A DNA stretch of 35,212 nt from Rhodobacterales bacterium RIFCSPHIGHO2_02_FULL_62_130 (GTDB lineage: Bacteria > Pseudomonadota > Alphaproteobacteria > Rhodobacterales > Rhodobacteraceae), in contig MHZT01000009.1 of the NCBI GenBank assembly GCA_001828855.1, positions 1-35,212 of the forward strand. Direction: 5' to 3'. Both the position numbers and the translations under genes were made by a program. How positions within the stretch are numbered: the first letter of the stretch is position 1; every line of letters begins with the position of its first letter. Of this stretch, positions 33,056 through 35,212 are shown one piece after another. Under the pieces are notes generated by a model. It was not told the DNA's origin. It did no database searches and worked only from the letters and a program-made list of their open reading frames with translations.

Positions 33056-33989
33056 CCTTCTTTCCAAGAGCCTTGCACAGATGGGGTCGAAACCTTCGGG
33101 CCTGTCCGACCCCGCCCCCAATCTAAACGAAGGCGGGCCGCGTTCGCTCAAAAGCATGTCGGATGTGCTGTCGCAGGTTTCGGCGCAATCGGCGCAAGAG
33201 ATCGACGTCTCCGAAATTGCCGATTCCGAAATCGCAGACCGCTTTGATGTGTCCGAAGGGCTTGCCGATCTGATCGAGTCGATCAGGGCATCGGGGCAGC
33301 AGCTCCCTGCCCTTCTGCGCTATCGCCGTGGCAGCGGCCCGCGCTACGAGGTGGTTTATGGCCGCCGCCGGATCGCTGCCTGCCGCGCGCTTGGCATCAA
33401 GGTCAAAGCCTATATCAAAGAAATGGACCAGCGCGAGGCGCTGGTGTCGCAGGCGCTGGAAAACTCGGCGCGGCTTGAGCGCAGCTTTATCGAACAGGCG
33501 ATCTTTGCAACCAAGCTGGAAGATCAGGGTTTCACCCGCGCCGAGATCGGTGAGGTTCTGGCGGTGGACAAAGGCACCCTCAGCAAGCTGATCGGTGTCG
33601 CCCGCGATATACCCGATGCGGTGATCTACAAGATCGGTGCCGCGCATGATGCAGGCCGGCGCCCGTGGCTGGAGTTGCGGCGTCTGGTCAAGACCGAAGG
33701 CGCGCCCGAAGACGGGGCCATCCTGTCTCTGGTGCCTGAGAGTGGCACGGCGGCGGAACGGCTGGGCGTGTTGATTGCGGCGCTTGCGGCGGGTCCGGTT
33801 GCGCTGCCGCTGGCCACCACCGCCAAGCCCCCTGCCCCGCTGCACCGGCTTGGCAAAACCCCTGTCGGCTACAAATCCAAAGGCCAGCGCCTGCTGATTG
33901 AAGTCTCTGACAAGGCAGCGCGCGGTTTCATAAGTTTTGTCGAAGAACGGCTTGATAGGCTTTACGACGAATGGAAAGCCAAACCCTAA
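33045..33989 (+). CDS. repB: RepB, ParB-like protein (repABC module 2)
   Basis: 314 aa from the ATG at 33045 (MKRDLLSKSLAQMGSKPSGL), overlapping repA; a GTG at 33033 is possible but less likely. ParB domain: IADRFDVSEGLADLIESIRA, SGQQLPALLRY, RYEVVYGRRRIAACRALGIK and QALENSARLERSFIEQAIFA. Helix-turn-helix FTRAEIGEVLAVDKGTLSKL. The C-terminus ends FISFVEERLDRLYDEWKAK, like the RepB of module 1. With RepA it forms a full partition system that could still act even though repC is broken. A candidate binding site lies 32 nt after its stop. Confidence 0.95.
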   Translation: MKRDLLSKSLAQMGSKPSGLSDPAPNLNEGGPRSLKSMSDVLSQVSAQSAQEIDVSEIADSEIADRFDVSEGLADLIESIRASGQQLPALLRYRRGSGPRYEVVYGRRRIAACRALGIKVKAYIKEMDQREALVSQALENSARLERSFIEQAIFATKLEDQGFTRAEIGEVLAVDKGTLSKLIGVARDIPDAVIYKIGAAHDAGRRPWLELRRLVKTEGAPEDGAILSLVPESGTAAERLGVLIAALAAGPVALPLATTAKPPAPLHRLGKTPVGYKSKGQRLLIEVSDKAARGFISFVEERLDRLYDEWKAKP

Positions 33990-34017
33990 GGACGCTATCT
34001 AAGACATTGATATTACA

Positions 34018-34039
34018 CAGGTTGTCCGTGGCCAACCTG
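34018..34039. promoter_or_regulatory. Candidate parS centromere site
   Basis: Arms CAGGTTGTCC and GGCCAACCTG around a central GT pair in 9 of 10 positions. The core GTTGTCCGTGGCCAAC (34021-34036) matches the RepABC parS pattern GTT-N4-GC-N4-AAC except that the centre is GT, not GC. It lies just behind repB, a place where parS occurs in some repABC plasmids. One copy only. Confidence 0.45.
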
Positions 34040-34084
34040 TCAAGACCGGCAAGAAACATCAAACAAGGAGGCAGACAGTAGCGC

Positions 34085-34125
34085 AAAAAGAAACCCCCCG
34101 AAGGCGGTGAAGCACTCCGAAGGGT
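34085..34125 (-). terminator. Terminator of the countertranscript RNA (module 2)
   Basis: On the minus strand ACCCTTCGGAG pairs with CTTCGGGGGGT (11 bp, including G-T pairs) across an 11-nt loop, followed by TTCTTTTT. This matches the position and orientation of the module 1 terminator at 14755-14790. Confidence 0.7.
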
Positions 34126-34174
34126 CCCGATTTACTCGCAATTTATTGGTAGCCCCAAAATCGAATCACTGCAA

Positions 34175-34188
34175 CACCGATTTCGGTG
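34175..34188 (+). promoter_or_regulatory. Hairpin before repC (module 2)
   Basis: CACCGA-TT-TCGGTG is a perfect 6-bp palindrome 30 nt before the repC ATG. It is the counterpart of the 14889-14923 hairpin in module 1 and may mask the repC ribosome binding site. Confidence 0.45.
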
Positions 34189-34217
34189 ACAGGTATCAAT
34201 TTGCCGTCTGAAAACAG

Positions 34218-35174
34218 ATGGACCATGACCAAACCACGGCCCTTGCGGTCAGGGCGCAGGAAAGCTGTGCCTATACGACGAGCAGCGCCTTTGCAGGTGT
34301 CGGCACGATCGACCAGCAACCGCATTTCCGCCCGGTTACCCGCCGCGCGCTGATGGCCGCGGTCAACACAGCAGGCAAAGCGCTGGGGCTACGGCCCGCT
34401 ACTGTCGTTGTGCTGGATGCGCTGCTGAGTTGCCTGCCCTGCAACGATGCAAAAACCGGCGCAGAGGCTCCGATCACGCCGCTGATACTGCTGACGGTTT
34501 TTGCCTGCAACGACACCCTGTGCTTTCGCGCCAAGGGCATCACCGGCCGCCAGCTTCGCCGCCATCTGGAACGGCTGGAGGAGTTGAAGCTGATCCAGCG
34601 CCGCGACAGCGCCAATGGTAAGCGCTTCCCACTGATGCGCCAAGGCAAGGTGATCGGCGCCTTCGGGCTTGACCTGTCGCCCCTGCTGGCACGATCTGCC
34701 GAGATCCTGACACTGGCCCAGAAAACCCGCGATGAGGCCGACGAGTTACGCGGAATGAAGGCCTGTATCCAGAAGCTACGGAATGCCTGCCTTGGCCTGA
34801 ACTTGGCCGAGGATACGTTGTGCTTCGTCGAGTCTACCCGCGCCCTTCTCCGCCGTGCAGGCGTGACACTGTTACAAGCACAATCCATGATCACGCGGCT
34901 GACAGAGATTGCTTGCGCCTCTGCGCCGTTATCCGTGGACAATTCGGCAGTCGAAAACGAGTTGGAGATGGAAACCAAAGCGAAAGAAACTACCGCCGCA
35001 GACGGACAAAACGTCCGGCACAAAGAGACTCCCAAATCATATACAAAAAAAACCTTTGGGCTTTGGATTGCCGAAGTATGGGAAAGGCTCACGACGATCC
35101 CCGCATTTTATCCGGAAACCGGCTTTGTTGCGCAAATGGGATGGAGGATTCACTCTGTGAATCCAGCGTGGTAG
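34218..35174 (+). pseudogene. repC: RepC replication initiator (module 2), truncated by an IS5-type insertion
   Basis: It begins at 34218 without a strong ribosome binding site, as usual for repC. Genuine RepC sequence: ATVVVLDALLSCLP, FRAKGITGRQLRRHLERLEE, LKLIQRRDSANGKRFPLMRQ and AFGLDLSPLLARSAEILTLA. Native coding runs to about 35120 (301 codons); then GGCTTTGTTGCGCAAAT starts an IS5-type element and the frame ends in IS sequence at 35174. The conserved C-terminal PGAYLRAL-type tail, present in module 1, is missing, so this replicase is probably inactive. The region 34920-35060 (Lys/Glu/Thr-rich linker) is locally AT-rich and contains TTATCCGTG, a weak DnaA-box-like site, as expected for an internal oriV. 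Confidence 0.88.
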
Positions 35175-35212
35175 CTGGGATGCATGAGCAAACCGAAGCC
35201 CTCCGTCTACCG
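35121..35212 (+). mobile_element. IS5-type element, left end (continues beyond the window)
   Basis: Starts GGCTTTGTTGCGCAAAT. The stem-loop GGATTCA-CTCTG-TGAATCC (35145-35163) and the leader CAGCGTGGTAGCTGGG are nearly identical to the element at 22881. The transposase begins at the ATG at 35184 (MSKPKPSVY) and runs off the end. The window stopping just inside a repeated element is also what a contig break looks like. Confidence 0.8.

Larger units (their letters stand above)
34085..34190 (-). ncRNA. Candidate incA countertranscript RNA (module 2)
   Basis: The 228-nt repB-repC gap holds a minus-strand terminator as in module 1, so an antisense RNA is expected. Possible promoter boxes on the minus strand (TTGCAG, then TACCAATAAAT about 17 nt on) lie near 34140-34172 but are not decisive. 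The 5' end is approximate. Confidence 0.5.

Noticed and set aside
1-35212. CRISPR arrays, tRNA or rRNA genes, prophage modules
   Set aside because: No regularly spaced repeats, no cloverleaf or rRNA signature and no phage structural genes were seen on either strand.

Overview
The window looks like an accessory replicon (plasmid or chromid segment) of an alphaproteobacterium, most likely of the Rhodobacterales (Roseobacter/Rhodobacter group). The reasons are two repABC replication-partition modules, a DUF932 plasmid protein, GC-rich codon use, and LysR/SDR/DegT proteins typical of that order. No chromosomal core genes, rRNA or tRNA were recognised.

Layout. 1-1.0 kb: a 5'-truncated, frameshifted glycosyltransferase. 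1.0-1.4 kb: an IS110 relic. 1.7-6.0 kb: two paralogous secreted proteins of unknown family that share a C-terminal TTTLGAVNTG module, separated by an IS66 relic and a TetR regulator. 6.8-7.0 kb: IS relics. 7.1-7.6 kb: a ccdAB-type toxin-antitoxin pair. 8.2-10.4 kb: an exported phytase-like esterase. 10.4-12.2 kb: a photolyase-family gene cut on its 5' side by IS66, with its downstream neighbour cut by an IS5-family fragment. 12.6-16.1 kb: an intact repABC operon. 16.3-17.5 kb: DUF932. 17.5-19.7 kb: an IS5 relic with a complete IS110-family element (IS1111-like ends) inserted in its right terminal repeat. 19.8-22.6 kb: a convergent PAS histidine kinase and response regulator with a degenerate output domain. 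22.9-24.4 kb: an IS5 fragment joined to a decayed sugar ABC transporter. 24.4-28.1 kb: two LysR-regulated loci, one with a frameshifted EamA exporter and one with an SDR-fold protein lacking the catalytic Tyr/Lys. 28.4-31.3 kb: a tight three-gene surface-glycan operon (coiled-coil protein, glycosyltransferase-methyltransferase fusion, DegT aminotransferase). 31.9-35.2 kb: a second repABC whose repC is broken by an IS5-type insertion at about 35121.

How it works together. The first repABC, DUF932 and ccdAB are a plausible maintenance set. The second repABC suggests a cointegrate whose second replicase has been inactivated while its ParAB-like genes stay open. Cargo is surface and envelope related (secreted repeat proteins, glycan enzymes) plus small regulatory units. 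IS5, IS66 and IS110 fragments sit at almost every cargo boundary. Many cargo genes carry single-base frameshifts, either from decay or from sequencing error.

The most interesting items are the unnamed paralogous secreted protein pair, the IS110 element with 12-bp subterminal inverted repeats and about 244 nt of structured noncoding DNA where a guide (seek/bridge) RNA would be expected, and the double repABC arrangement. All calls come from reading the sequence; no database search was run.
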